In this document: positions 9,032-17,883 of the stretch, piece by piece
Layout of the letters: the number at the start of each line of letters is the position of its first letter
Position numbering within the stretch: the first letter of the stretch is position 1
From: JAUIAS01 sp030425395
GTDB taxonomy: Bacteria > Pseudomonadota > Alphaproteobacteria > Rhodobacterales > Rhodobacteraceae
Reading direction: 5' to 3'
Assembly: GCA_043553855.1 (NCBI GenBank)
Contig: CP121336.1
Location: 1,612,001-1,676,000 of the forward strand
Length of the DNA stretch: 64,000 nucleotides
Made by a program: the position numbers and the translations under genes
Notes under the pieces: generated by a model
Databases searched by the model: none
What the model saw: only the letters and a program-made list of their open reading frames with translations
What the model was told of the DNA's origin: nothing

Positions 9032-9808
9032 TTACTTGTCGCGAAACTGCGGCGCGCGCTTTTCAAGAAACGCTGCCATGCCTTCTTTCTGGTCTTCGGT
9101 CGCGAACAACGCATGAAACACACGGCGCTCATATTTCAGACCTTCGGACAAGGTCACTTCAAAAGACCGGTTCACAGCTTCTTTGGCTGTGATCGACGCC
9201 AGAATGGATTTCTCTGCGATCTTCTGCGCTGCGCTCATGGTTTCTTCCATCAGTTTCTTGGCCGGAACCACGCGGCTAACCAGCCCCGCGCGCTCGGCTT
9301 CTTCTGCGGGCATGAACCGGCCAGTAAGGTTCATGTCCATCGACTTGGCCTTGCCAACCGCGAGCGTCAGGCGCTGCGAGCCACCCATACCGGCAATCAC
9401 GCCAAGATTGATTTCGGGTTGCCCGAACTTGGCTGTGTCCGACGCGATAATGAAATCACACGCCATCGCCAATTCACACCCTCCGCCCAGCGCATAGCCG
9501 GAAACGGCGGCGATGATCGGCTTGCGGATCGCCATCACCCGTTCATTCACTTCGCGGAACAGGTCCGTCGTGAACACATCCACATAGGACATGCTGGACA
9601 TTTCCTTGATGTCGGCTCCGGCGGCAAACGCCTTCTCGGAACCGGTAATCACGATACATCGCACCTTGTCATTGGCGTCGGCTTCATCAAGCGCCGCGCA
9701 CAATTCTCCCAGCAATTGCTGGTTCAGCGCGTTCAGGGCATCCGGACGGTTCAGCTTGATAAGGCATACGTGGTCTTCTACTTCGACGATGATCGTCTCA
9801 TAGGCCAT
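9032..9808 (-). CDS. Short-chain enoyl-CoA hydratase
   Basis: A 258-residue crotonase-fold protein, the usual size for a soluble short-chain enoyl-CoA hydratase. It shows NRPDALNALN near residue 20, the oxyanion-hole stretch AFAAGADIKEM near 60, GGGCELAMACDFIIAS near 107 with the first catalytic Glu, and FGQPEINLGVIAGMGGSQRL near 130 with the second catalytic Glu. It hydrates trans-2-enoyl-CoA to 3-hydroxyacyl-CoA in fatty-acid or amino-acid degradation. Both catalytic Glu residues are present, so activity is expected. It lies 65 bp after mutM in the same direction and has its own terminator. Confidence 0.92.
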   Translation of the reverse strand: MAYETIIVEVEDHVCLIKLNRPDALNALNQQLLGELCAALDEADANDKVRCIVITGSEKAFAAGADIKEMSSMSYVDVFTTDLFREVNERVMAIRKPIIAAVSGYALGGGCELAMACDFIIASDTAKFGQPEINLGVIAGMGGSQRLTLAVGKAKSMDMNLTGRFMPAEEAERAGLVSRVVPAKKLMEETMSAAQKIAEKSILASITAKEAVNRSFEVTLSEGLKYERRVFHALFATEDQKEGMAAFLEKRAPQFRDK

Positions 9809-9873
9809 GGGATCCGCTTTCCATTGTTTCCTTCGAATTCGATTCCTTACGCATCCCTAGGCACCCGTTCAAG

Positions 9874-10725
9874 TTATCTTTGGCATTGCAAACAGTAGAA
9901 GGATGAGCGTCCCGACTGCACGATTCGGCCAATGGTTCCACCGCATCCATCCCTTCGGCACCCCTCACCTTCGCGGCCATAAACATCAAAGGAGTGTTGG
10001 AAATATCCAAGTTCCCCATCAGCTTGGCGGAAATCCTTCAGCGATGAACCGCCGGCAGCAATCGCATCTTGCAGGACTTTTCGGATGATCGGAACCATCC
10101 CTGCAACCCGCGTAGAGGCGATTCGCCCGGCTTTGCGACGCGGCGAAATTCCTGCGCGAAACAGCGCCTCGCAAACGTAGATGTTTCCCAGCCCCGCGAT
10201 GATCCGTTGATCCAAAAGCGCCGATTTGATGGGGGAACCACGCCCCGCCAATGCCGCAACAAGGTAATCTTCGTGGAAATCGTTGCCCAAAGGTTCCGGC
10301 CCCAATGCCGCGAGCAGCTTGTGGGTGTCCGCCTCGGCCGTGGTCATCAAGTCCATCGCTCCGAATCGACGCGAGTCGTTGAACGTCACCCGCGCGCCGT
10401 TTTCCATATGGAACACAACGTGATCGTGCTTCTGCGCTGCAGGGTGATCATGCACAAACACGCCCAGCGGATCGCCGGACACGATCATTCGGCCTGACAT
10501 ACCCAAGTGAATCAACAGGGTTTCACCCCCCGACAGATCGGCAAGGATATATTTGGAACGCCGACGCAACCGCTCTATGCGTTGGCCGGTCAGACGGTCA
10601 GCCATCCGTTCGGGAAACGGCCACCTCAGGTCGGGCCGATTGACTTCCATCCGGGCAATCACAACCCCTTCCATCGCGGGCAACAAGCCACGGCGAACGG
10701 TTTCTACCTCTGGCAATTCGGGCAT
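9874..10725 (-). CDS. mutM: Formamidopyrimidine-DNA glycosylase
   Basis: A 283-residue protein beginning MPELPEVETVRRGL, where the post-methionine Pro is the catalytic nucleophile and Glu3 is essential. Lys near residue 58 in RRSKYIL is the second conserved catalytic residue. The helix-two-turn-helix with LLDQRIIAGLGNIYVCEALF near 170-190 and the C-terminal zinc finger (Cys-x4-Cys ... Cys-x2-Cys; EGCRRDGC and FYCLQC) are intact. MutM (Fpg) removes 8-oxoguanine and formamidopyrimidines and nicks abasic sites. It is transcribed divergently from ubiE across 85 bp. Confidence 0.96.
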   Translation of the reverse strand: MPELPEVETVRRGLLPAMEGVVIARMEVNRPDLRWPFPERMADRLTGQRIERLRRRSKYILADLSGGETLLIHLGMSGRMIVSGDPLGVFVHDHPAAQKHDHVVFHMENGARVTFNDSRRFGAMDLMTTAEADTHKLLAALGPEPLGNDFHEDYLVAALAGRGSPIKSALLDQRIIAGLGNIYVCEALFRAGISPRRKAGRIASTRVAGMVPIIRKVLQDAIAAGGSSLKDFRQADGELGYFQHSFDVYGREGEGCRRDGCGGTIGRIVQSGRSSFYCLQCQR

Positions 10726-10810
10726 TCACCCCTCCATGTCGCAAGGGCCGCATTGTGCCCGGAACTCAGCGTTCTATAACAAGGTCGAAATCACCCAACG
10801 GCAAGAGATC

Positions 10811-11563
10811 ATGGCACAAGACGATTCCAAGACAACCCACTTTGGCTTTGAAACGGTGGCAGAGTCCGACAAGGCCGGGCTCGTGCAGGGCGTCTTTAAC
10901 TCTGTCGCGTCGAAATATGACGTGATGAACGATGTCATGAGCGCGGGCATCCACCGCATCTGGAAGGACGCTATGATGGATTGGCTGGCCCCGCGGGCAG
11001 GTCAACGGCTTCTGGATGTTGCAGGAGGCACGGGTGATATATCGTTCCGGTTTCTCAAACGGGCCGGACATGGCCATGCCACCGTCCTGGACCTGACCGA
11101 GCCGATGCTGATCGAAGGCCGGAAACGCGCCGAGGCAGACAGCATGGCAGACAGCCTTGATTGGGTTGTCGGCGATGCGATGGCCCTGCCCTTTGCCGAC
11201 AACTCCTTTGACGTTTACACGATCAGCTTTGGTATCCGTAACGTGACCCGCCCCCAAGAGGCCCTGAACGAAGCCTTTCGCGTGCTGCGGCCCGGCGGTC
11301 GACTGATGGTTCTGGAATTCAGCCAGTTGCCCAACCCAATGATGCAAAAGGCCTATGATCTTTACAGCTTCAACGTGATTCCTCGAATGGGAAAACTGAT
11401 CGCGAACGACAGCGAAAGCTATCAATACCTTGTTGAATCCATTCGTAACTTTCCAGATCAGGAAACGTTTCTGGAGATGATCCAAAAGGCCGGGTTCGGT
11501 AACGCAAAATATCGCAACATGACGATGGGAGTGGCCGCCCTTCACTCCGGCTGGAAGCTCTGA
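10811..11563 (+). CDS. ubiE: Ubiquinone/menaquinone C-methyltransferase UbiE
   Basis: A 250-residue class I SAM methyltransferase. Motif I is LLDVAGGTGDISFRF near residue 66, preceded by the family-specific KYDVMNDVMSAGIHRIWKD, and a later stretch has GIRNVTRPQEALNEAFRVLRPGGRLMVLEFS. It methylates the demethylated benzoquinol ring during ubiquinone synthesis. The ATG at 10811 follows an AAGAGA purine stretch and begins at the usual N-terminus; longer in-frame openings run antisense to mutM and are not credible. The ubiB start codon lies one base after its TGA, so the two are translationally coupled. Confidence 0.96.
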   Translation: MAQDDSKTTHFGFETVAESDKAGLVQGVFNSVASKYDVMNDVMSAGIHRIWKDAMMDWLAPRAGQRLLDVAGGTGDISFRFLKRAGHGHATVLDLTEPMLIEGRKRAEADSMADSLDWVVGDAMALPFADNSFDVYTISFGIRNVTRPQEALNEAFRVLRPGGRLMVLEFSQLPNPMMQKAYDLYSFNVIPRMGKLIANDSESYQYLVESIRNFPDQETFLEMIQKAGFGNAKYRNMTMGVAALHSGWKL

Positions 11564-11564
11564 C

Positions 11565-13100
11565 ATGCGTGGACCGCACAACATATGGCGCTTGATCCGC
11601 ACCGGAGCCACGCTTGAACGCACCGGTGCCATGCAAGTTGTGCTGGATGCCTTTGACGCACCCGCGCCCTTGCGATTTGTGGCGCGTATGCTGGGCCTGC
11701 CGTTCAAGTTTCTGGGTTACAAGGGCGACCCTTCCATGCCGCCCGCAACCCGTGCTTTGACGGCTCTGGGGCCTGCCTATATCAAGTTCGGTCAGGTCCT
11801 TTCGACCCGTCCCGACGTGGTGGGTGATGAACTTGCCGCGCAGCTGCGGGTGCTTCAGGACAAACTGCCTCCCTTCTCTATCGAGGCCGCCAAGGCAGAG
11901 TTTGAACGCGAACTTGGCATGCCCGTGGATCAGGTGTTTTCAGAATTCAGCGAACCCATCGCTGCGGCCTCAATTGCGCAGGTCCACCGCGCGCGCCTTG
12001 CTGACACCGGACAGGACGTCGCCGTCAAAGTGCTGCGCCCCGGCATCGAGAAGGCCTTTCGCAAGGATGTGGATGCTTTCTACCTTGCCGCAAGGATCGT
12101 CGATATTTTTGCGCCCGGTGCGCGCCGACTGCGTCCCATGGAAGTCATCGAGCATTTTGATGGCGTCGTGCGCGGTGAACTGGACCTGCGTCTTGAAAGC
12201 TCTGCCGCGTCGGAATTCGCCGCCAATACGAAAAACGACGATGGCTTTACCCTGCCACCAATCCTGTGGAACCTGTCGTCGCGCCGCGTAATGACACTGG
12301 GCTGGGCCGATGGCGTTCCGATGGGCGACAATGACGCGATCGACGGCGCGGGTCATGACCGCAAACTGCTAAGCGAACGGGTGCTGAAACTGTTCCTTCT
12401 GCACGCGCTGCGGGACGGATATTTTCACGCAGACATGCATCAGGGCAATCTCAAGGTCGCCCCCAACGGCGATATCATCGCCTATGATTTCGGAATCATG
12501 GGGCACATCGACGAATACACCCGCCGGGTCTATGCCGAGATACTCTTTGGCTTTATCCGCAAGGATTACACCCGCGTCGCCGAGGTCCATTTCGAAGCGG
12601 GCTACGTGCCTTCTCACATGGACGTGGATGAATTTGCCCGAGCCCTGCGCGCAGTTGGCGAACCAATCTTTGGTATGGACGCCACACAGATTTCCATGGG
12701 TCGCTTGCTGAATTACCTGTTCGAGGTCACCGAACGCTTTGGCATGGAAACCCGCACCGAACTTATCCTGCTCCAGCGCACCATGGTCGTGGTCGAAGGC
12801 GTGGCACGGTCCCTCAATCCCAATATCAATATTTGGGAGGCGGCCCGCCCCGTGGTCGAGGATTACATTTCCAAGTCCATTGGCCCCAAGGCCGTGCTGA
12901 GCGATCTGGCAAAAACCGCTCGAGTTCTGGCACGATTTGGACCGCGGCTGCCTGCAATGGTCGAAACCGCCCTGATCAATCAGGCAGGTGGCCCCAGCCA
13001 CCATCGCAGCGGTTGGAGCACAGCAAGTCTCCTTGCGGCTGCGATGATCGGCGGCTTGGGCGGCGCAACCGCCGTCGCAGTCATTTTTTCGATGCTTTAG
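11565..13100 (+). CDS. ubiB: Ubiquinone biosynthesis kinase-like protein UbiB
   Basis: A 511-residue member of the ABC1/ADCK/UbiB atypical kinase family. It has the family-defining KxGQ motif as AYIKFGQVLSTRPDV near residue 70, the Ala-rich loop AASIAQVHRARL near 130, VAVKVLRPGIEKAF near 155, the catalytic-loop DGYFHADMHQGNLKV near 285 and the metal-binding YDFGIMGHI near 305. The C-terminus ends with hydrophobic segments (SLLAAAMIGGLGGA onwards), expected of a membrane anchor. UbiB supports ubiquinone synthesis by ATPase activity at the membrane. It follows ubiE by one base. Confidence 0.95.
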   Translation: MRGPHNIWRLIRTGATLERTGAMQVVLDAFDAPAPLRFVARMLGLPFKFLGYKGDPSMPPATRALTALGPAYIKFGQVLSTRPDVVGDELAAQLRVLQDKLPPFSIEAAKAEFERELGMPVDQVFSEFSEPIAAASIAQVHRARLADTGQDVAVKVLRPGIEKAFRKDVDAFYLAARIVDIFAPGARRLRPMEVIEHFDGVVRGELDLRLESSAASEFAANTKNDDGFTLPPILWNLSSRRVMTLGWADGVPMGDNDAIDGAGHDRKLLSERVLKLFLLHALRDGYFHADMHQGNLKVAPNGDIIAYDFGIMGHIDEYTRRVYAEILFGFIRKDYTRVAEVHFEAGYVPSHMDVDEFARALRAVGEPIFGMDATQISMGRLLNYLFEVTERFGMETRTELILLQRTMVVVEGVARSLNPNINIWEAARPVVEDYISKSIGPKAVLSDLAKTARVLARFGPRLPAMVETALINQAGGPSHHRSGWSTASLLAAAMIGGLGGATAVAVIFSML

Positions 13101-13115
13101 AAAAGCCTCCGCGCC

Positions 13116-13781
13116 TTATCCAACCGCGCGCGGTGTCGGCTCGGGTTCAAGGTAGCTCAGGCTTTCGAGATACGCCTCGACCTGTTCTCCCGAAAGATTG
13201 AGAACCTTTTCATTGCTGAAATAGGCAAACCCTTCGTCATCATGAACGGTCTGGCTTCGGATGCCGGGAACATGCACAAACGTATGCCCCTCGATGTTCA
13301 GGATCACATCGTCTTCGAAATGCAGCGAATACATCTCTTGCGGTTCCGGGCGCACGAAATCGACGCCCCAGTTGCCCACCAGATCGGCCACCCGGATCGT
13401 GATATACGGCGTGCCCACGTATTCGGTCAGGTCGTAATCGGCAAACAGCACGCGCATTTCCTGTTGCAGGATCAGGGGCGTGGTATTCCCGATTGTGAAC
13501 CGCGGAATAAGAACCGGCAGCACATACCGCGAACAATCCGTTGTCTTGGGCCAGACCATCCGCTTTTCCACGCGCACAGGGCTGGCAAAGCTTTCCTGAA
13601 AAATGGACACCAAGGTGCCTGAATCGATGGACTCGATCGGGCGCGGGCCGCGGCTCGTCTCGATCATCGTGCCTGCGGGAAACCCGTGGTTCGTGCACAT
13701 CGCACAGCCCACTGCCGAAAACTTGTACTCACAACGTTCGGAGAAAAGTGAAAACTGCATGCGAAGGTCCAGACTTATCAT
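13116..13781 (-). CDS. Degenerate Hint-domain protein, copy 1
   Basis: A 221-residue protein of the Hint_2 (hedgehog/intein-like) type. Family members open with Cys-Phe-x-x-Gly-Thr, where Cys is the self-splicing nucleophile; here the matching stretch reads HGFPAGTMIETSRGPRPIESI, with Gly in place of that Cys. The block RFTIGNTTPLILQQEMRVLF aligns with the region that normally holds the SPxH histidine, which is absent. A lone Cys-rich segment (SERCEYKF...GCAMC) precedes the Hint fold. It cannot be expected to self-cleave. Starts at 13781, 13760 or 13700 are all possible and no ribosome site is decisive. A paralogue lies 130 bp upstream. The function is unknown. Confidence 0.7.
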   Translation of the reverse strand: MISLDLRMQFSLFSERCEYKFSAVGCAMCTNHGFPAGTMIETSRGPRPIESIDSGTLVSIFQESFASPVRVEKRMVWPKTTDCSRYVLPVLIPRFTIGNTTPLILQQEMRVLFADYDLTEYVGTPYITIRVADLVGNWGVDFVRPEPQEMYSLHFEDDVILNIEGHTFVHVPGIRSQTVHDDEGFAYFSNEKVLNLSGEQVEAYLESLSYLEPEPTPRAVG

Positions 13782-13911
13782 TCCTGTCGGTTTTTAAACG
13801 ACATAATCCTGAAGGCTATTAGGGAAAGTAAACTGACGAGTATGCACCTCTATCCAAAGTTGTTTACCGTTTGCCTGCCCATATCCAAAGGGTCTTTGAA
13901 AACGCGCCGCG

Positions 13912-14517
13912 CTAAACCGCCAGGCTCATCGCGCCATTGTCTTGCGGCTGGGCGTCTATGCACTCCAGATAAGCACAGAGCAGATCACCCGACAGGTTCA
14001 GAATTCGTTCCCCGCACACTTCGACAAAGCCCTCTTCATCGGCCTCAAGCTGGGTATCGCGCCCATCCAGCCGAACATAGGCATGGCCCTCGATATTGAG
14101 AAAAGTATCCCCCTCGAAATGCAGGGCAAAGGACGGCGGCTGTGGTGCGGGCCCCACTTTGACCCCCCAATGCCCAACCAGATCACGTGCAAGGATGGTG
14201 AAATAGGGCGTATCCACGAATTCGGTCAATTCGTATTCCGCCAGCAGTATTTGCATGTCCTTGGGAAGGCAGATCGGGGTGGCGTTCCCAATAGTGAACC
14301 GGGGGAACCAGACCCCAACAGAATCGTCTGAATGTGGTCCGCTCTGCCGCGTGCTAACCGCGATCGGTTTTGCATAGCTTTCCTGAAAAACGGCCACGTG
14401 GGTTTCGGTTGTCACGGTCTCAATGGGTTTCGGACCATCATCCGTCTGGATCAGAGTGCCCGCAGGAAACCATCGCTGTGGCGACCCGGTCGCGTCGGGC
14501 GTGGCGGTTTTTAACAT
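13912..14517 (-). CDS. Degenerate Hint-domain protein, copy 2
   Basis: A 201-residue paralogue of the preceding protein. Shared blocks include FPAGT followed by a GPxPIE motif, VxxFQESxAxP, PRFTIGNxTPI, EYxLTEF/YVxTPYxTI, DLVGxWGV, LHFExDxxLNIEGHxxV and a C-terminal ExxLNLSGxxxxAYLE. The residue before FPAGT is Trp, so the Hint nucleophile is missing here as well. The TAAGG before the ATG at 14517 is an acceptable ribosome site. It has no signal peptide and no membrane segment. Both copies run in the same direction and could be one transcript, arising from tandem duplication followed by strong divergence. Confidence 0.7.
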   Translation of the reverse strand: MLKTATPDATGSPQRWFPAGTLIQTDDGPKPIETVTTETHVAVFQESYAKPIAVSTRQSGPHSDDSVGVWFPRFTIGNATPICLPKDMQILLAEYELTEFVDTPYFTILARDLVGHWGVKVGPAPQPPSFALHFEGDTFLNIEGHAYVRLDGRDTQLEADEEGFVEVCGERILNLSGDLLCAYLECIDAQPQDNGAMSLAV

Positions 14518-14660
14518 TTTGCAGGCCTTACCTGAATTTCTTGATTCTGACCCTTGAACGGTAATCCAACCGACTTATTTACCGCCAGCTAACTGATGAG
14601 CAGAAATCGTACCAAAAGATACATCGCAAACTGCAGGATATCCTGAACCAGGACCCGCAA

Positions 14661-14690
14661 ACGCAAAACGGCGGCCACAGAAGGCCGCCG
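14661..14690 (-). terminator. Thiolase terminator
   Basis: A perfect 8-bp stem CGGCGGCC/GGCCGCCG (14669-14676 with 14683-14690, six-base loop) is followed on the minus strand by TTTT. It lies 25 bp past the thiolase stop. Confidence 0.8.
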
Positions 14691-14715
14691 CTGTCTGCAA
14701 GGCTTTGAAGCCCGA

Positions 14716-15891
14716 TCAGATCATTTCAATCGCCAGCGCAATACCCTGACCGCCACCGATACACATGGTGATCAGACCACGCTTTCCGCCAATACGCTCA
14801 AGCTCATAAAGGGTCTTGATCGTGATAATCGCTCCAGTCGCCCCAACCGGATGGCCCAGCGCGATCGCACCACCGTTCGGGTTTACCTTGGCGGGGTCCA
14901 AACCCAATTCCTTGTTCACCGCCAACGCTTGGGCGGCAAAGGCTTCGTTGGATTCGATCACGTCAAAGTCAGCTGCGGACAGGCCAGTGCGCTCAAAAAG
15001 GTTACGCACGGCAGGGATCGGACCAATACCCATGACCTCGGGGCGCACGCCCGCGTGGGCATAGCCTAGGATACGCGCCTTGGGCTTGAGCCCGGCCTTC
15101 TCTGCTGCGTCCGCTGTGGCCATGACCACCGCCGCCGCGCCGTCGTTGATGCCTGATGCGTTGCCCGCGGTCACGCTGCCGTCTTTCTTGAACACCGGCC
15201 GCAGACCGGCCAGCGCCTCGGCCGTGGTGGCCTTGGGATGTTCGTCGCGGGTAAACGGGACCATGTCACGCTTGACCTTGACCTGCACCGCCGTGATCTG
15301 GCTGTCGAAATAGCCTGCGTCCAATGCGGCAGCGGCGCGCTGTTGGCTGGTCAGGGCGAACCCATCCTGATCCTCGCGGGTGATCTGGTGTTCGCTGGCC
15401 ACGTTTTCTGCCGTCACACCCATATGGCCGGTGCCGAACGGGCAATTCAGCGCGCCCAGCATCATATCAAGCGTTTTGACATCGCCCATTTTCTGGCCCC
15501 ACCGCTGCGCCGGCACGATAAACGGCGACCGGCTCATGCTTTCGGCGCCTCCCGCAAGGGCAAACTCCGCATCCCCGAGCATCAGCGACTGAACAGCCGA
15601 AACGATGGCCTGCGCACCGGACCCGCACAGGCGGTTGACGTTCATCGCCGGGGTGCCGTTGGGAATACCCGCCTGCATCGCCGCAACCCGCGACAGATAC
15701 ATATCGCGCGGTTCGGTATTGATCACATGACCAAACGCCACATTGCCGATCTGGTCCGGCTCGACCCCGGACCGTTCCATCGCCGCCTCTGCCGCGACAG
15801 TGGCAAGGTCGATAGGTGCGGTAGACGAAAGCGCCCCGCCAAATGTCCCGATGGCCGTGCGCGCGCCGTCAAGCAATACGATATCTGTCAT
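14716..15891 (-). CDS. Acetyl-CoA acetyltransferase (beta-ketothiolase)
   Basis: A 391-residue thiolase with all catalytic elements: the nucleophilic Cys in MNVNRLCGSGAQAI near residue 90, NEAFAAQALA near 315, the His in GGAIALGHPVGATGA near 345, and the second Cys in TMCIGGGQGIALAIE at the C-terminus. Proteins of this size and style act as biosynthetic or beta-oxidation thiolases (PhaA/BktB/PcaF types); which acyl-CoA is used cannot be told. An AAGGA ribosome site lies before the ATG. It is transcribed divergently from the XRE-cupin regulator with 117 bp between starts, so that regulator might act on both sides. Confidence 0.92.
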   Translation of the reverse strand: MTDIVLLDGARTAIGTFGGALSSTAPIDLATVAAEAAMERSGVEPDQIGNVAFGHVINTEPRDMYLSRVAAMQAGIPNGTPAMNVNRLCGSGAQAIVSAVQSLMLGDAEFALAGGAESMSRSPFIVPAQRWGQKMGDVKTLDMMLGALNCPFGTGHMGVTAENVASEHQITREDQDGFALTSQQRAAAALDAGYFDSQITAVQVKVKRDMVPFTRDEHPKATTAEALAGLRPVFKKDGSVTAGNASGINDGAAAVVMATADAAEKAGLKPKARILGYAHAGVRPEVMGIGPIPAVRNLFERTGLSAADFDVIESNEAFAAQALAVNKELGLDPAKVNPNGGAIALGHPVGATGAIITIKTLYELERIGGKRGLITMCIGGGQGIALAIEMI

Positions 15892-15992
15892 GGTCTGGAG
15901 TCCTTTTTATGATCTGCGCGCACTATGCCGCCCGGTCGCCTGATTGTCAGCCCAAAAGCCACGTCTGCGACCTTGACACCCGCCAAGAAACC

Positions 15993-15999
15993 GGAAGGA
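15993..15999 (+). promoter_or_regulatory. RBS deciding the regulator start
   Basis: GGAAGGA lies nine bases before the ATG at 16009. This supports the shorter start over an in-frame alternative at 15925. Confidence 0.6.
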
Positions 16000-16008
16000 A
16001 TATCCGCC

Positions 16009-16575
16009 ATGACGGACGATAGCGATCGGATATTGGGGCAATTGCCCAAGCGCCTGCGCGAGGCGCGGCGCGCGCTGGGGCTTTCGCTCGATGCGGTGGC
16101 GAAACTGTCAGGCGTGTCGCGGTCGATGGTTAGCCAGATCGAGCGTGGAGAAAGCTCACCCACCATTGCGACGCTTTGGAATTTGACTCGCGCGCTTCAG
16201 GTGGATTTCGCGGGGCTTCTTGAGGAAACCGGCCCCGGATCGCAGATCGAAGTGCTGCGCAAGGAGCAATATCCCAGCATCGACCGCCGTGGAACCGGCT
16301 GCCGTATTTTGATCCTGTCGCCCCCCGAGGACGCCGGATCCCACGAGCTGTATTTGCTTGAATTCGAATCTGGCGGAAGGCTAGACAGCGAACCGCACCG
16401 GCGCGGGGCCCATGAACAGATCACCGTGATCCAAGGGCAGCTCGACATCCGCTCTGGAAACGACACCACCGCCCTGCACCAATGGGACACCGCGCGCTAC
16501 GCCGCTGATGTTCCACACCAGATTTTTGCCCCGAACGCGGCATCCAAAGCCTATCTGGTTGTGCGCAACGCCTGA
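16009..16575 (+). CDS. XRE-family regulator with cupin domain
   Basis: A 188-residue regulator. Residues about 15-70 form a helix-turn-helix of the XRE/Cro type (SLDAVAKLSGVSRSMVSQIERGESSPT, then ATLWNLTRALQV). Residues about 105-185 form a small cupin sensor domain with the metal-site pattern EPHRRGAHEQITVIQG and a later VPHQIFAPN. Such proteins typically sense a small metabolite and control a neighbouring operon. The gene is 111 bp upstream of kbl on the same strand, and that gap contains two near-identical palindromes that are the obvious candidate operators. A role as regulator of threonine catabolism is inferred from position only. Confidence 0.85.
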   Translation: MTDDSDRILGQLPKRLREARRALGLSLDAVAKLSGVSRSMVSQIERGESSPTIATLWNLTRALQVDFAGLLEETGPGSQIEVLRKEQYPSIDRRGTGCRILILSPPEDAGSHELYLLEFESGGRLDSEPHRRGAHEQITVIQGQLDIRSGNDTTALHQWDTARYAADVPHQIFAPNAASKAYLVVRNA

Positions 16576-16610
16576 TCCCCATTACGGCCAACCAGCGAAT
16601 TCCAGCTTGG

Positions 16611-16654
16611 CGGAATAATTCCGTCTTGACGGATTATCCGTAATTATGGATGAT
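16611..16654 (+). promoter_or_regulatory. kbl promoter with twin palindromic operators
   Basis: Two 13-bp perfect palindromes with a central base lie back to back: CGGAATAATTCCG (16611-16623) and ACGGATTATCCGT (16629-16641). A sigma-70-like promoter can be drawn with -35 TTGACG (16626-16631), a 17-base spacer and -10 GATGAT (16649-16654), so the second palindrome covers the -35 and spacer. This is the classical geometry for repression. The nearby XRE-cupin protein is the likely ligand-responsive binder, by inference. Confidence 0.6.
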
Positions 16655-16686
16655 ATCCAACATAGCAGAATTGTGGAGTCTCCCCA

Positions 16687-17883
16687 ATGACGACGCCCTT
16701 CCTTGACCAGATTGCCGCCACGCTGGATCAGATCGCGGCTGATGACCTGATGAAACGCGAACGCGAGATCACCTCACCGCAGGGCGGGGTCGTGCATGTC
16801 GGGGACCGCGAGGTCATAAACCTGTGCGCCAACAATTATCTTGGGCTTGCCAACCACCCTGATCTGGTTGCCGCAGCCCACGAGGCGCTGGACAGCCACG
16901 GACTGGGAATGGCCTCAGTTCGGTTCATTTGCGGCACGCAAACTCTGCACCGTCAGTTGGAAACCGAACTTGCGGCGTTTCTGGGCATGGACGATGCCAT
17001 CCTGTTTGCTGCCTGCTTCGATGCAAACGGCGGGCTGTTCGAACCGTTGATGGGGCCGGAGGACGCCATTGTATCCGATGCGTTGAACCACGCATCCATC
17101 ATCGACGGCATCCGCCTGAGCAAAGCGAAACGCTATCGCTATGCCAATTCGGACATGGACGATCTGGAAAGACAGTTGCAACAAGCCCGCTCAGACGGGG
17201 CGCGCAATATAATAATCCCAACCGATGGCGTGTTCAGCATGGATGGTTACCTCGCCCGTCTGCCCGAAATCCGCGCGCTGGCCGATCTTTATGACGCGCA
17301 GGTGATGGTGGACGATTGCCACGCAACCGGTTTCATGGGGCCAAGCGGCCAAGGCACCCCCGCGCATCTGGGCACCCGCGCCGACATCCTGACAGGCACT
17401 TTTGGCAAGGCGCTGGGCGGATCCATCGGCGGATATATCGCAGGACCGCAACCGGTGGTCGACCTTCTGCGCCAACGTGCGCGCCCCTACCTGTTCTCGA
17501 ATTCGCTACCGCCTGCAATCGTTGGCGCGGCACGTGCGGCGCTGCGGCTCGTGCGTGACGATGGCGATGCCCTTCGCGCCCAACTGTTTGAAAATGCTTC
17601 CTATTGGCGCGCGGGACTGGCCGCGCTTGGGTTTGATCTGCTGCCCGGTGAACACCCCATCATTCCCGTGATGCTGGGCGATGCGGGCCGTGCGCAGGCG
17701 ATGGCAAATCGTCTGTTTGATGAGGGCGTGCATGTGTCAGGCTTCTTTTATCCGGTGGTCCCGCATGGCACCGCACGCATCCGCACCCAGATGAATGCCG
17801 CACTGACCCGGCAACAGCTCGACCGTGCGCTCGCGGCCTTTGCCCATGCTGGTCGCGCCGAAGGAGTCATCCCTGATGCGTAA
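16687..17883 (+). CDS. kbl: Glycine C-acetyltransferase (KBL)
   Basis: A 398-residue alpha-oxoamine synthase, the normal length for 2-amino-3-ketobutyrate CoA ligase. It shows LCANNYLGLANHPDLV near residue 45, GLGMASVRFICGTQTLHRQLE near 75, DGVFSMDGYLA near 180, the cofactor aspartate in VDDCHATGFMG near 207, and the PLP lysine in TGTFGKALGGSIGGY near 240. It cleaves 2-amino-3-oxobutyrate with CoA into glycine and acetyl-CoA, the second step of threonine breakdown. A GGAG ribosome site is present. The 3' end overlaps the tdh start by eight bases (ATGCGTAA), so the pair is translationally coupled. Confidence 0.96.
   Translation: MTTPFLDQIAATLDQIAADDLMKREREITSPQGGVVHVGDREVINLCANNYLGLANHPDLVAAAHEALDSHGLGMASVRFICGTQTLHRQLETELAAFLGMDDAILFAACFDANGGLFEPLMGPEDAIVSDALNHASIIDGIRLSKAKRYRYANSDMDDLERQLQQARSDGARNIIIPTDGVFSMDGYLARLPEIRALADLYDAQVMVDDCHATGFMGPSGQGTPAHLGTRADILTGTFGKALGGSIGGYIAGPQPVVDLLRQRARPYLFSNSLPPAIVGAARAALRLVRDDGDALRAQLFENASYWRAGLAALGFDLLPGEHPIIPVMLGDAGRAQAMANRLFDEGVHVSGFFYPVVPHGTARIRTQMNAALTRQQLDRALAAFAHAGRAEGVIPDA

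Noticed and set aside
12369..13004. A 211-codon frame antisense to ubiB
   Set aside because: It is fully contained in ubiB and has no ribosome site or known motif.
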